From NCBI GenBank assembly GCA_035629935.1, contig DASQLQ010000175.1:1-64000 (forward strand): a stretch of DNA of 64,000 bases, in the 5' to 3' direction. Source of the stretch: DASQLQ01 sp035629935 (GTDB lineage: Bacteria; Actinomycetota; CADDZG01; WHSQ01). The notes under the pieces were generated by a model. The model had not been told where the DNA came from. It did not search any database and saw nothing but the letters and a program-made list of their open reading frames with translations. Shown here in pieces: positions 25,709-33,448 of this stretch (the first letter of the stretch is position 1; each line of letters opens with the position of its first letter). A program made the position numbers and the translations under genes.

Positions 25709-26524
25709 CTAAGTGTCGAAGTTGAGATCGGACTGGTGATGGGCTCGGCCATCGCCCAACGAAGGTGGAGCGATACCTGCTGCTCCTTCGACACGAGGCC
25801 CCGGCACCCCTCGGAACTCGTAGAGCTCGCACGTTCTGCCCGGTTGGCAGACGAATATCTGACCGGTGCCGTTCGAAGTAGCTATCTGGACCACCGCAGT
25901 GGCCACATCCTCCGGCTGTAAGAGGGGGAAGTCGTTCCGGCGGAACAGCGGTACCGCCCCCTGGAGCATGGGCGTCTCGACGAATCCGGGGCAGATCGCG
26001 TTGATCCGGATATTCCGCGGAGCCAGCTGCTGGGCGACCGAGCGAACGAATCCCACTACAGCGTGTTTGGTTAGTCCGTAAACCGGATCGGTGGGATACG
26101 GCATCAGACCCGCGAGGGAAGCGGTCGCGATGATCTGACCCCCTTCGCTCATCGACTGGACGCATGCCTTCGCCCCGAACACCACCCCGCCGACGTTGAT
26201 CCCCCAGGCACGTTGGAACCCCTGCACGTCCAGCTCCACCAGATCGACATCACGTTCCACGACGCCCGCGTTCAGATGGGCGATGTCGAGTCGGCCGAGT
26301 TCAGCTCGCGCAGATCGAACGGCTGCCGCTATCTGTTCCGGGTCCGATACGTCCGCTGCAACGAACAATCCATCAACTTCATCCGCAGCCGACTTGCCGC
26401 CGGACTCGTCGAGGTCCACCACCGCTACCCGTGCACCTTCGGCCGACATGCGCCGAGCCACACTCAGGCCGATGCCCGAGGCGGCCCCGGTCACGAGCGC
26501 GACTTTGCCGGCGAACTGGCTCAT
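25709..26524 (-). CDS. short-chain dehydrogenase/reductase
   Basis: A 271-residue SDR with TGAASGIG (cofactor), LNAGV (NAG), Ser in IIATASLAG and Tyr-x3-Lys in VYGLTKHAV. The core ends near residue 230 and a tail of about 40 residues follows. The ATG at 26524 is chosen because it starts MSQFAGKVALVTG; a GTG at 26533 is also in frame. It follows the phosphotriesterase stop directly. In context it may oxidise or reduce a hydroxy/oxo acyl-CoA. Confidence 0.88.
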   Translation of the reverse strand: MSQFAGKVALVTGAASGIGLSVARRMSAEGARVAVVDLDESGGKSAADEVDGLFVAADVSDPEQIAAAVRSARAELGRLDIAHLNAGVVERDVDLVELDVQGFQRAWGINVGGVVFGAKACVQSMSEGGQIIATASLAGLMPYPTDPVYGLTKHAVVGFVRSVAQQLAPRNIRINAICPGFVETPMLQGAVPLFRRNDFPLLQPEDVATAVVQIATSNGTGQIFVCQPGRTCELYEFRGVPGPRVEGAAGIAPPSLGDGRAHHQSDLNFDT

Positions 26525-26525
26525 C

Positions 26526-27512
26526 TCATCCACCGAACAATCTGCGTGGGTTATCGGTCAGGATCGAATCGAACGTCGCCCTGTCTACCCCCGCGGCCTC
26601 CAGCTTCGGCCAAAAGTCGGTGAACAGGTAGTCGTGCGGACGACCGACCATCTGCTCGCGCACCCACGGTTCGATCTGATCGAACGTTTCTTCCATGCCC
26701 GCAGGTATCGGATAAGGGAACTTGTGCGAGCGAAGACAGCACATGTGGTCCTGGCTGAGGCACAAGCGCTCTTGATGCCCGGCCTCCAGCATCCCCTTGA
26801 CCAGTGAAACGCGGTTCTCTTCGGGCGCGAGCACCTCGAAACCAACCCGATCGACGCCGGCGAATGAGCCCTGCTCGGCGATCTTGACGAGCTGGGTTGC
26901 ATCGGTCGCCTGATCCTGATGGCCGATCAGACAGCGAGATAACTCGACGCCTTCATCGGCCAGGATCTCTTGCTGCACGTCCCATCCGTTCGAGTTCTCG
27001 CAGTGCGTGATCACGCTCAGCCCCGAATCCTTTGCCGCGCGTGCGGCGGCTCGAGCCACCTTCTTCTCGAGCTCGGTAGGCGGGTCGCCGGTCGCGATCT
27101 TGACCACTCCGGGTTTGATGCCCGTGTCACCGATCCCATTCGATATCTCGTCCATGTAGAACTCATGGATCTCATCGATGCTGCGGAGCCGCCAGTAATA
27201 GGGGATACCGATGTGCTCGTGATAAAAGCCGGTCGAGCAGACGAGCTGCATCCCGGCGCGCTCGGCAACCTCTGCCAGCATCTCCGGATCGCGGCCGAGG
27301 TCGATCGGACATGGATCCACCCATGTCTTGATGCCAAAGGCTTGGGTTTGTTTCATCCGTTCGACTGCCACACTGATGCAACGTGACCGCTCGAACGTGT
27401 CGTTCGGATCGAGCACGTCGCCGGGATAAGAGATGTAGATGTGCTCGTGCACCAGCGTGGGGCCGAGCTCCGACGTGTCGATCGGCCCGAGCACCGTCTG
27501 AAGGGTCGCCAT
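26526..27512 (-). CDS. phosphotriesterase-family amidohydrolase (possible lactonase)
   Basis: A 328-residue TIM-barrel metal enzyme. The binuclear metal ligands of the family are visible: HEH in TLVHEHIYIS, a bridging Lys in GVVKIATG, His in VITHCENSN, His in LIGHQDQ and Asp in LCLSQDHMC. Family members hydrolyse organophosphates or lactones (phosphotriesterase-like lactonases). Next to hydroxyacyl-CoA genes a lactonase role is attractive but unproven. It heads the minus-strand operon, with only 34 bp separating it from the divergent kinase gene. Confidence 0.87.
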   Translation of the reverse strand: MATLQTVLGPIDTSELGPTLVHEHIYISYPGDVLDPNDTFERSRCISVAVERMKQTQAFGIKTWVDPCPIDLGRDPEMLAEVAERAGMQLVCSTGFYHEHIGIPYYWRLRSIDEIHEFYMDEISNGIGDTGIKPGVVKIATGDPPTELEKKVARAAARAAKDSGLSVITHCENSNGWDVQQEILADEGVELSRCLIGHQDQATDATQLVKIAEQGSFAGVDRVGFEVLAPEENRVSLVKGMLEAGHQERLCLSQDHMCCLRSHKFPYPIPAGMEETFDQIEPWVREQMVGRPHDYLFTDFWPKLEAAGVDRATFDSILTDNPRRLFGG

Positions 27513-27546
27513 CCGCCCGAAACTACAGCCCGTTTAGAGTCACCAC

Positions 27547-28620
27547 ATGCTCGAGAAGACGAAGGCGGCGATCGTCGAAGGCGCTGATCCATCGGTGGTC
27601 GGTCCGTATCTTGCCGAACATCTCGGCGACGAGTCCTGGAACACCGTTTCCGTCGAGCTCATCTCCGGAGGCAAATCGAACCTCACCTACCTCGTGACGT
27701 CGGGCGCCGGCGAAGTCATCCTTCGGCGCCCTCCCCTCGGCCACGTACTGCCTACCGCGCACGACATGACCAGGGAGTTCACCGTCCTCAGCGGCCTAAG
27801 TGACACGGACGTCCCCACCCCCCGGCCCATCCACCTCTGTACCGATCCGGACGTGCTCGGCGTGACGTTCTATGTGATGGAGCGCATGAAAGGTCACATC
27901 GTGCGCAACGAATTCCCACCCGGGTACGCGGACACTCCCGAACAGAAACGTCTCATCGGCGAGGGACTCGTCGACACACTGGTCCGGCTGCACCGTGTGG
28001 ACTGGAAGGCGGTCGGGCTCGGCGAGTTCGGTCACCCCGAGGGATTCATGGCCCGGCAGATCCGGCGTTGGAAGCAGCAATGGGAGAAGTCGGTCACGCG
28101 ACCGCTCGAGATCATGGATCAATTGATCTCCCAACTCGAGCAGAACCTCCCGGTGTCTCCCTCTCCGACCATCGTGCATGGGGACTTCCGTTTGGACAAC
28201 GCGATCCTCGACGCGACCGATCCCGGCAAAGTCGTGGCTGTTCTCGACTGGGAGATGTCGACGATCGGCGACCCCCTTGCGGATCTAGGCCTGATGCTTT
28301 GTTACTGGCCGCAACAGGACGATAACGACGAGTTCAAGCGTTCGTTCTCGGGCATCACCGCGACGGCCGCACCTGGGTTCCCCTCGCGCGACAGTGTGCT
28401 GGAGCAGTACGCGCGCCGGTCGGGCCGCGACGTGTCGCAGGTCTACTACTACTGGGCATTCGGCTTCTTCAAGCTCGCGGTGATCCTCGAAGGGATCCAC
28501 GCGCGGTTCTTGCAAGGAAAGACATTGGGAGAAGGCTTCGAAGGCATCGGCGAACGGGTTCCACCGCTCGTGATGCTGGGGTTATGGGTACTCGACCGCA
28601 AAGAGGTTTCTGCCATCTAA
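27547..28620 (+). CDS. APH-fold phosphotransferase (ACAD10/11- or LvaA-like)
   Basis: A 357-residue kinase-like protein of the aminoglycoside phosphotransferase fold. It has the nucleotide region LISGGKSNLTYLV, catalytic loop VHGDFRLDNAIL and metal site VLDWEMSTIGDPLADLG. This subgroup equals the kinase domain of ACAD10/ACAD11 and the LvaA kinase, which phosphorylate the hydroxyl of 4-hydroxyacyl-CoA. The next gene is an ACAD, 9 bp away, the same pairing. The proposed substrate, a 4-hydroxyacyl-CoA, is inference from the family. Confidence 0.88.
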   Translation: MLEKTKAAIVEGADPSVVGPYLAEHLGDESWNTVSVELISGGKSNLTYLVTSGAGEVILRRPPLGHVLPTAHDMTREFTVLSGLSDTDVPTPRPIHLCTDPDVLGVTFYVMERMKGHIVRNEFPPGYADTPEQKRLIGEGLVDTLVRLHRVDWKAVGLGEFGHPEGFMARQIRRWKQQWEKSVTRPLEIMDQLISQLEQNLPVSPSPTIVHGDFRLDNAILDATDPGKVVAVLDWEMSTIGDPLADLGLMLCYWPQQDDNDEFKRSFSGITATAAPGFPSRDSVLEQYARRSGRDVSQVYYYWAFGFFKLAVILEGIHARFLQGKTLGEGFEGIGERVPPLVMLGLWVLDRKEVSAI

Positions 28621-28629
28621 GGAGGCGTC

Positions 28630-29844
28630 GTGGATTTCGAACACAGTAGGAAGTCGCAGGAGTTGCAAGAGAAGCTGCTCGACTTCATGGACAACCACAT
28701 CTATCCGAACGAGCGCACCTACGTCGATCAGATGATGGCCCAGGAGGACGTCCACGTGATGCCGCCGGTCATGGAGCAGCTGAAGAAAGAGGCCCGCAGC
28801 CGCGGTCTTTGGAATCTCTTTCTGCCGAACCCGGAGCACGGCGCGGGGCTGAACAACCTCGACTACGCGCCACTGGCCGAGATCATGGGACGAAGCCCGA
28901 TCGCATCCGAAGCCACGAACTGCGCGGCCCCCGACACCGGCAACATGGAGATCCTCGCCGAGTACGGCAACCAGGAGCAGAAGGAGAAGTGGCTGAAGCC
29001 GCTCCTCGAAGGCGAGATCCGATCGTGTTTCAGCATGACCGAGCCGGAGGTTGCGTCGAGCGACGCGACCAACCTCGCTACCCGCATCGAGCGAGTGGGC
29101 GACGAGTACGTCGTCAATGGTCGCAAGTGGTGGTCCTCGGGAGCGGCCGATCCACGCTGCAAGCTCAGTTTGTTGCTCGGGCGTAGCGACTTCTCAGAAC
29201 CGCAAGACCGCACGGCCCGGTACCTTCAGCACAGTCTCGTGCTGATCCCGATGGACACGCCGGGCGTGAAGGTCCTTCGCACCCTTCCGGTATTCGGTTT
29301 CGATGCCGGCCACGGTCACTGCGAGATCGTCTTCGAAGACGTTCACATCCCGCTTGCGAACCTACTCGGCGAAGAGGGCGGCGGGTTCGTCATCGGGCAG
29401 GCACGTTTGGGCCCGGGCCGGATCCATCACTGCATGCGTGCTATCGGGATGGCGGAGCGGGCCCTCGAGCTGATGTGCGAGCGCGCCCAGTCACGCGTTG
29501 CGTTCGGCATCCCGCTGTCGAAGCAGGGTGTCATCCGGGACTGGATCGCGGAGGCTCGCATCAGGATCGAGCAAGCGCGCCTGTTGACTCTCAAGGCCGC
29601 ATGGATGATGGATCGCGCCGGCAACAGGGAAGCTCGTATCGAGATCTCGGCGATCAAGGTGGCTGCGGCGGAGCTTGCTACATGGGTCATCGACCGTGCC
29701 ATACAGGTTCATGGGGGGGCAGGCGTCTCGAACGACACCCCGCTGGCGATGATGTACGCACATGCCAGGACCCTTCACATCGTCGACGGGGCAGACGAGG
29801 TCCACAAGATGCTGATCTCCCGCGAAGAGCTAAAGAAGTACTAG
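28630..29844 (+). CDS. acyl-CoA dehydrogenase (ACAD10/11- or LvaC-like)
   Basis: A 404-residue ACAD. It has FSMTEPEVASSDATNLATRI, the VNGRKWWSSGAADPRC loop (the double-Trp and Gly-Ala of the ACAD11 group), RVAFGIPLSKQGVIRDWIAE and QVHGGAGVSNDTPLA. The start is GTG 28630, preceded by AAGGAGG. With the kinase it can form a two-protein version of ACAD10/11. Its stop overlaps the convergent GNAT stop by 4 bp. Confidence 0.93.
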   Translation: MDFEHSRKSQELQEKLLDFMDNHIYPNERTYVDQMMAQEDVHVMPPVMEQLKKEARSRGLWNLFLPNPEHGAGLNNLDYAPLAEIMGRSPIASEATNCAAPDTGNMEILAEYGNQEQKEKWLKPLLEGEIRSCFSMTEPEVASSDATNLATRIERVGDEYVVNGRKWWSSGAADPRCKLSLLLGRSDFSEPQDRTARYLQHSLVLIPMDTPGVKVLRTLPVFGFDAGHGHCEIVFEDVHIPLANLLGEEGGGFVIGQARLGPGRIHHCMRAIGMAERALELMCERAQSRVAFGIPLSKQGVIRDWIAEARIRIEQARLLTLKAAWMMDRAGNREARIEISAIKVAAAELATWVIDRAIQVHGGAGVSNDTPLAMMYAHARTLHIVDGADEVHKMLISREELKKY

Positions 29845-30278
29845 CCGAACTTGTAGATCAGGTGCTGCTCGGTGCGGCCCCCGGGAACGAAGCCGGACTT
29901 CTCCAGCACCCGGATCGAAGCCGCATTGTGCTCGGCGACGTAAGCGTGGAGCGGGCGTTGTTCAACAAGTGCGACGAACCGGGGTAGCACAGACGAAGCT
30001 ATCCCCTTGCCCCAATAGGGCTTGCCGATCCAATACCCGATCTCCTGCCCACTATCGGTTGCCCAACTGACGAGGTTGCCGGCTACGGCGCCGCCGACCA
30101 CGACCGTCTGCATGAACACAGTTGGGTCCGTCCGTATCTTCTTCAGGTGTGCGAAGTAATCCGCTTCGCTCCGCGGAGGAAAGGCAGCCATCGCTGCCGC
30201 ATCCGGGTCCGCTTGCTGCTCGTAGAAGATCGGGACGTCGGTGTCGACGACGTCGCGCAGTGAAGGTTCGTCGCTCAA
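29841..30278 (-). CDS. GNAT family N-acetyltransferase (RimJ/RimL type)
   Basis: A 145-residue GNAT protein. The acetyl-CoA loop is EIGYWIGKPYWGKGIAS and the final part, VAEHNAASIRVLEKSGFV, is the typical RimJ/RimL signature. It could acetylate a protein N-terminus or a small molecule. It lies 4 bp downstream of the LLM-SCP2 gene stop in the same direction, so it is probably the second gene of that operon. Confidence 0.9.
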   Translation of the reverse strand: MSDEPSLRDVVDTDVPIFYEQQADPDAAAMAAFPPRSEADYFAHLKKIRTDPTVFMQTVVVGGAVAGNLVSWATDSGQEIGYWIGKPYWGKGIASSVLPRFVALVEQRPLHAYVAEHNAASIRVLEKSGFVPGGRTEQHLIYKFG

Positions 30279-30281
30279 CGG

Positions 30282-31985
30282 CTAGTAACGAGATTGGCCG
30301 AACATCTCGCCCAGCCTGATCGCCACCTTCGCGTCGCCCAACAACTGGATCCTGCCCTCCATCATCGCGAGGGCGCCGTTCTCCTCCCCGCTGGCGATGC
30401 GCAGGTACGTCGGCGCGCCCATCTGTACGGTCACGGCCGGCGAATCGGCGTGGCCCGGCACGAGCTCAGCGAGCTCCCCGTCAACATGCACGAAGTACTC
30501 GTGAGAAGACCCACCCCCCTCAACGGTCAAGACGTACTGGATGTCTCCATTGAACCCACGCGTGTATTGCGGGTCGAACCCGGCAACCATCCCGTGCAGG
30601 ATGAGCTCGAGGACCTGGGTGGTGCGCACCATCTCGAGCAGCTCCGCATCCGTTTTCCCGCGCAGTTGGTCGAGGAACTGCTCCTGCGGTGAAGCGGTGT
30701 CCGCGCGAGGTGCCAGAGTCCAGGTGCGACCCGCGCTCCTCTCACCATCCGGCCGCACGACGTAGTCCTCATCAGCTTCGCGGGCAGGCTCGCGTCGAGC
30801 CATAGCGGCTTCGATCGCGGGAGCCAGTCGTTCCATCTTCTTCTTCTCTGCGGCTTCGGCCCGATCCGCGTAGATCGGAAGGACTTCCTTGCCGAAGAGC
30901 TCCAGTGACTCACAGACCTCTTCGTGCACGTTGTTCCCGCACTGAGCAACGAAGATGACTTGGTCCACCCCGGCCGCCTCGTAGCGATCGATCAGATCCA
31001 TGATCTGCTTCGGCGTACCTACCGCCCCTCGCATCGACCCCAGACCTTGTTCGAGCAGCTTGACACCGAGGGTGTCCCCTTCTGCCCGGATGATCTCTCG
31101 GGCGAAACCGAACTTGCCTCGATGCTGTTGGAACTCATTCCACACGTTCGTGCGACCCGGTTGGTGCTCGCCGAAGACGTAGTAGTGCGCCAGCGAATAG
31201 CCGAAGAAGTGCCCGCCGTCGATCCCGCGCTGGATCGCAGTCTCTTCGTCCTCATGACAGAAGAGTGGAACAACGACGGCCAGGTTGGGATTCACGTCGA
31301 ATCCCGCCGGCACGCATCTGTCCGACGAGAGGATCGCGTAGTAGTCGTCAACCCATTCCTTCGCATCCTCGGGCTCGACGAACGAGAACGACAACGCGCC
31401 GATCCCCTTTTCGGCCGCCATCAAGATCGTCTCCCGACGCGAGCACGCAACCCATAAGGGCGGATGTGGCTTCTGTTGGGGCTTCGGGACGACGTTGCGT
31501 TGCGGAACCGAGATGAAGTCTCCGTCGTGCCCGGCGAAGGGCTCCTCGACGAACATCCGCGTGATCACATCGAGCGCCTCTGTCCACTGCGCTCGCTTCT
31601 GCTCCCTTTCCACGCCGAAACCGCCGAGCTCCATCTGGGAAGACGCCTCTCCGGTTCCGAAGTCGACGCGCCCGTTGGATACGAGATCCAGGGTCGCGAC
31701 ACGTTCGGCGATGCGCGCGGGATGGTTGAAGGCTGGAGGCAACTGAACGATCCCATGCCCTAGACGGATGCGCTCGGTGCGCTGACTCGCGGCCGCAAGG
31801 AACACCTCGGGCGCGCTCGAATGCGAGTACTCCTCGAGGTAATGGTGTTCGACTTCCCAGACGTGGTCGAACCCAAGACGGTCGGCGAGCTCGATCTGGT
31901 CCAGCGCGTTGCGCAACAACTCGCCTTCGGCACCCTCGCGCCACGGTCGCGGCATCTGGTGCTCGTAGAACAGACCAAACCGCAT
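30282..31985 (-). CDS. luciferase-like (LLM) flavin/F420 oxidoreductase fused to an SCP2-like domain
   Basis: A 567-residue two-domain protein. Residues about 1-345 are a luciferase-like monooxygenase barrel (MRFGLFYEHQMPRP, LGHGIVQLPPAFNHPARIAE, VDFGTGEASSQMELGGFG). After a charged linker, residues about 440-567 form an SCP2-like lipid-carrier domain (YVLTVEGGGSSHEYFVHVDG, GAPTYLRIASGEENGALAMMEGRI in two parts). ATG 31985 has GGGAGG upstream; an earlier start would cross the promoter. Joining an oxygenase to a sterol/lipid-binding domain suggests a hydrophobic substrate. It diverges from tetR across a palindromic operator. Confidence 0.88.
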   Translation of the reverse strand: MRFGLFYEHQMPRPWREGAEGELLRNALDQIELADRLGFDHVWEVEHHYLEEYSHSSAPEVFLAAASQRTERIRLGHGIVQLPPAFNHPARIAERVATLDLVSNGRVDFGTGEASSQMELGGFGVEREQKRAQWTEALDVITRMFVEEPFAGHDGDFISVPQRNVVPKPQQKPHPPLWVACSRRETILMAAEKGIGALSFSFVEPEDAKEWVDDYYAILSSDRCVPAGFDVNPNLAVVVPLFCHEDEETAIQRGIDGGHFFGYSLAHYYVFGEHQPGRTNVWNEFQQHRGKFGFAREIIRAEGDTLGVKLLEQGLGSMRGAVGTPKQIMDLIDRYEAAGVDQVIFVAQCGNNVHEEVCESLELFGKEVLPIYADRAEAAEKKKMERLAPAIEAAMARREPAREADEDYVVRPDGERSAGRTWTLAPRADTASPQEQFLDQLRGKTDAELLEMVRTTQVLELILHGMVAGFDPQYTRGFNGDIQYVLTVEGGGSSHEYFVHVDGELAELVPGHADSPAVTVQMGAPTYLRIASGEENGALAMMEGRIQLLGDAKVAIRLGEMFGQSRY

Positions 31986-32022
31986 GCGTTTCCTCCCGTT
32001 TTGCCCGTTTCGGGTGGTAAGG

Positions 32023-32037
32023 GTTACTGTTAGTAAC
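32023..32037. promoter_or_regulatory. palindromic operator for the divergent TetR regulator
   Basis: A perfect inverted repeat GTTACT-GTT-AGTAAC lies directly before the tetR ATG, 38 bp from the divergent LLM-SCP2 start. Its form (short arms, odd spacer, AT core in GC-rich DNA) and place between regulator and target fit a TetR-family operator that would control both directions. Binding is inferred. Confidence 0.7.
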
Positions 32038-32775
32038 ATGCCGCGGGCGGAGGGGTCAATCGGAAATGCGACCGGTGAGCAGCGCGCGGGCCGTCGTCAG
32101 GAACTCCTCGATGCCGCCCACCGAGTGATCCGGCGGGACGGGCCCACCGCCTCGATGGACGACGTGGCAGCCGAAGCCGGAATCACGAAGCCGATCCTGT
32201 ATCGACACTTCGGCAACAAGGGCGGACTCTACAAAGCGCTCGCCGAGCGCTACGTGTGGGCCCTGCTCACCGAACGACGACGGATCGTCCAAGACCAGAC
32301 CGACCCGCACCTCCGTCTTCGAGCGACGATCGATGCCTATCTCGCCTTCGTGGAACAAGATCCTCAGGTCTACCGATTCCTTGCGCAACACGCCTTCTAC
32401 GAACGACCCGAAGCCCAGGCCGCCCTCACCGACTACATCCGGACCCTCGCCGGCGATGTCGCGGCCGAGTTGGACGAAGGGCTCAAGCGTGCCGGCGGGA
32501 ACCGAGCGGCCGCCCAACCGTGGGCGTTCGGGATCATCGGTCTTGTGCAAATGGCGACCGACTGGTGGCTCGAGGACCGGTCGATGTCCCGCGCCGAATT
32601 CGTGGATCACCTAACGAACCTCTTATGGACCGGGATGAGTCGGCCTGAAATTGGAAGAGCACGGGGGATAGGCTCTGCGCCCGAGGAAGCCAAGTCTTTG
32701 GAAGCCAAGTCCGAACGCCGAACGTCTCGACGTTCGGCGGTAGAAAAGAAGGTCGGGGGGCCTTTACGTGGGTGA
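32038..32775 (+). CDS. TetR family transcriptional regulator
   Basis: A 245-residue repressor. The N-terminal helix-turn-helix is ASMDDVAAEAGITKPILYRHF (split as ASMDDVAAEAG and ITKPILYRHFGNK), followed by a helical ligand domain rich in aromatic residues (YERPEAQ, DWWLEDRSM). ATG 32038 touches the operator, so the mRNA has almost no leader and may be leaderless. The last 20 or so residues, Arg/Lys-rich, are encoded by a copy of the intergenic hairpin repeat and its flanks. It overlaps the next GTG by 8 bp, so regulator and transport genes are co-transcribed. Confidence 0.93.
   Translation: MPRAEGSIGNATGEQRAGRRQELLDAAHRVIRRDGPTASMDDVAAEAGITKPILYRHFGNKGGLYKALAERYVWALLTERRRIVQDQTDPHLRLRATIDAYLAFVEQDPQVYRFLAQHAFYERPEAQAALTDYIRTLAGDVAAELDEGLKRAGGNRAAAQPWAFGIIGLVQMATDWWLEDRSMSRAEFVDHLTNLLWTGMSRPEIGRARGIGSAPEEAKSLEAKSERRTSRRSAVEKKVGGPLRG
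32716..32739. repeat. hairpin repeat, copy 4 (perfect), inside the end of tetR
   Basis: CGCCGAACG (32716-32724), loop TCTCGA and CGTTCGGCG (32731-32739) pair perfectly over nine bases. Flanks CCGAA and GTAGAAAAG match other copies. Unlike them it lies in a coding region, supplying tetR residues from about 227. It ends 28 bases before the GTG of the next gene. Confidence 0.8.
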
Positions 32776-33448
32776 GACGGCTCTGAAAGAGGCTGTCGTC
32801 GAAGAGTCGCCGGGGGAAGCGAAACCGGGACGACGGCTTCGGCTTCCCTGGCCGCGCAAGGAACGCGCTGCCACCGTCGCCATGGAGAAGGGCGACGACA
32901 CCGTCGAGGAAGTCGAGCCTTCACCGCTGGCTTACAGGACCTTCTCGCCCAAGCTGGCTCCCGCGGCCACTGCGATCGGCGGAGCACTCGCCATCCTCGG
33001 CGGCCTCGGTGCATGGGTGCGCGCAACCCAGGTGGAAACCGAAGGGCTCCCCGCCGAACAAGTTGCCGTCCAGATGGGCTACAACGATGCCGAGGGTTTG
33101 GCGATCGCCGTTTTCGGTGGCCTCGCGGTGCTGACAGCTCTTCTCTGGATCCGGAAGCGGCCCTTGTTCAAAGTCGTCCCGGCGTTCGTCGTGAAACTCG
33201 TTCCACTATTGCTGTCGTTGGCCATCGTCGGCCTCAGCGCGTGGCAACTGCCTCTGGTCGATCAAGCCGCGCAGGAGTTAGCACGGCAAGCGATCGAGGA
33301 TGCGAACTTCACTAATTTCCACGCGGGCCTGGGATGGGGCGCTTGGTGTTTGGTCGTCAGCGCGGTGGTGCTGTTTCTCGGGTGCGCCGTCGGAACCTTG
33401 AGAGAACTGGACCTTCGGAGGGCAAAGAAAAGGGGGGCCGAGGGATGA
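32768..33448 (+). CDS. integral membrane protein of unknown function
   Basis: A 226-residue protein with a charged cytoplasmic N-terminal part (about 1-60) and four predicted helices (about 62-82, 103-120, 129-150 and 186-208). No family recognised. The start GTG 32768 is preceded by GGGGGG and overlaps the tetR stop by 8 bp; the stop overlaps the binding-protein ATG (ATGA). The position inside a Liv-type operon suggests a role with the transporter. The start codon choice is the only one compatible with the frame near this site. Confidence 0.75.
   Translation: MGETALKEAVVEESPGEAKPGRRLRLPWPRKERAATVAMEKGDDTVEEVEPSPLAYRTFSPKLAPAATAIGGALAILGGLGAWVRATQVETEGLPAEQVAVQMGYNDAEGLAIAVFGGLAVLTALLWIRKRPLFKVVPAFVVKLVPLLLSLAIVGLSAWQLPLVDQAAQELARQAIEDANFTNFHAGLGWGAWCLVVSAVVLFLGCAVGTLRELDLRRAKKRGAEG

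Noticed and set aside
32713..32742. SOS-like palindrome in the hairpin copy near 32.7 kb
   Set aside because: The arms CGAACG and CGTTCG are separated by six bases, not the spacing of a LexA box (TCGAAC-N4-GTTCGA); it belongs to the hairpin family.
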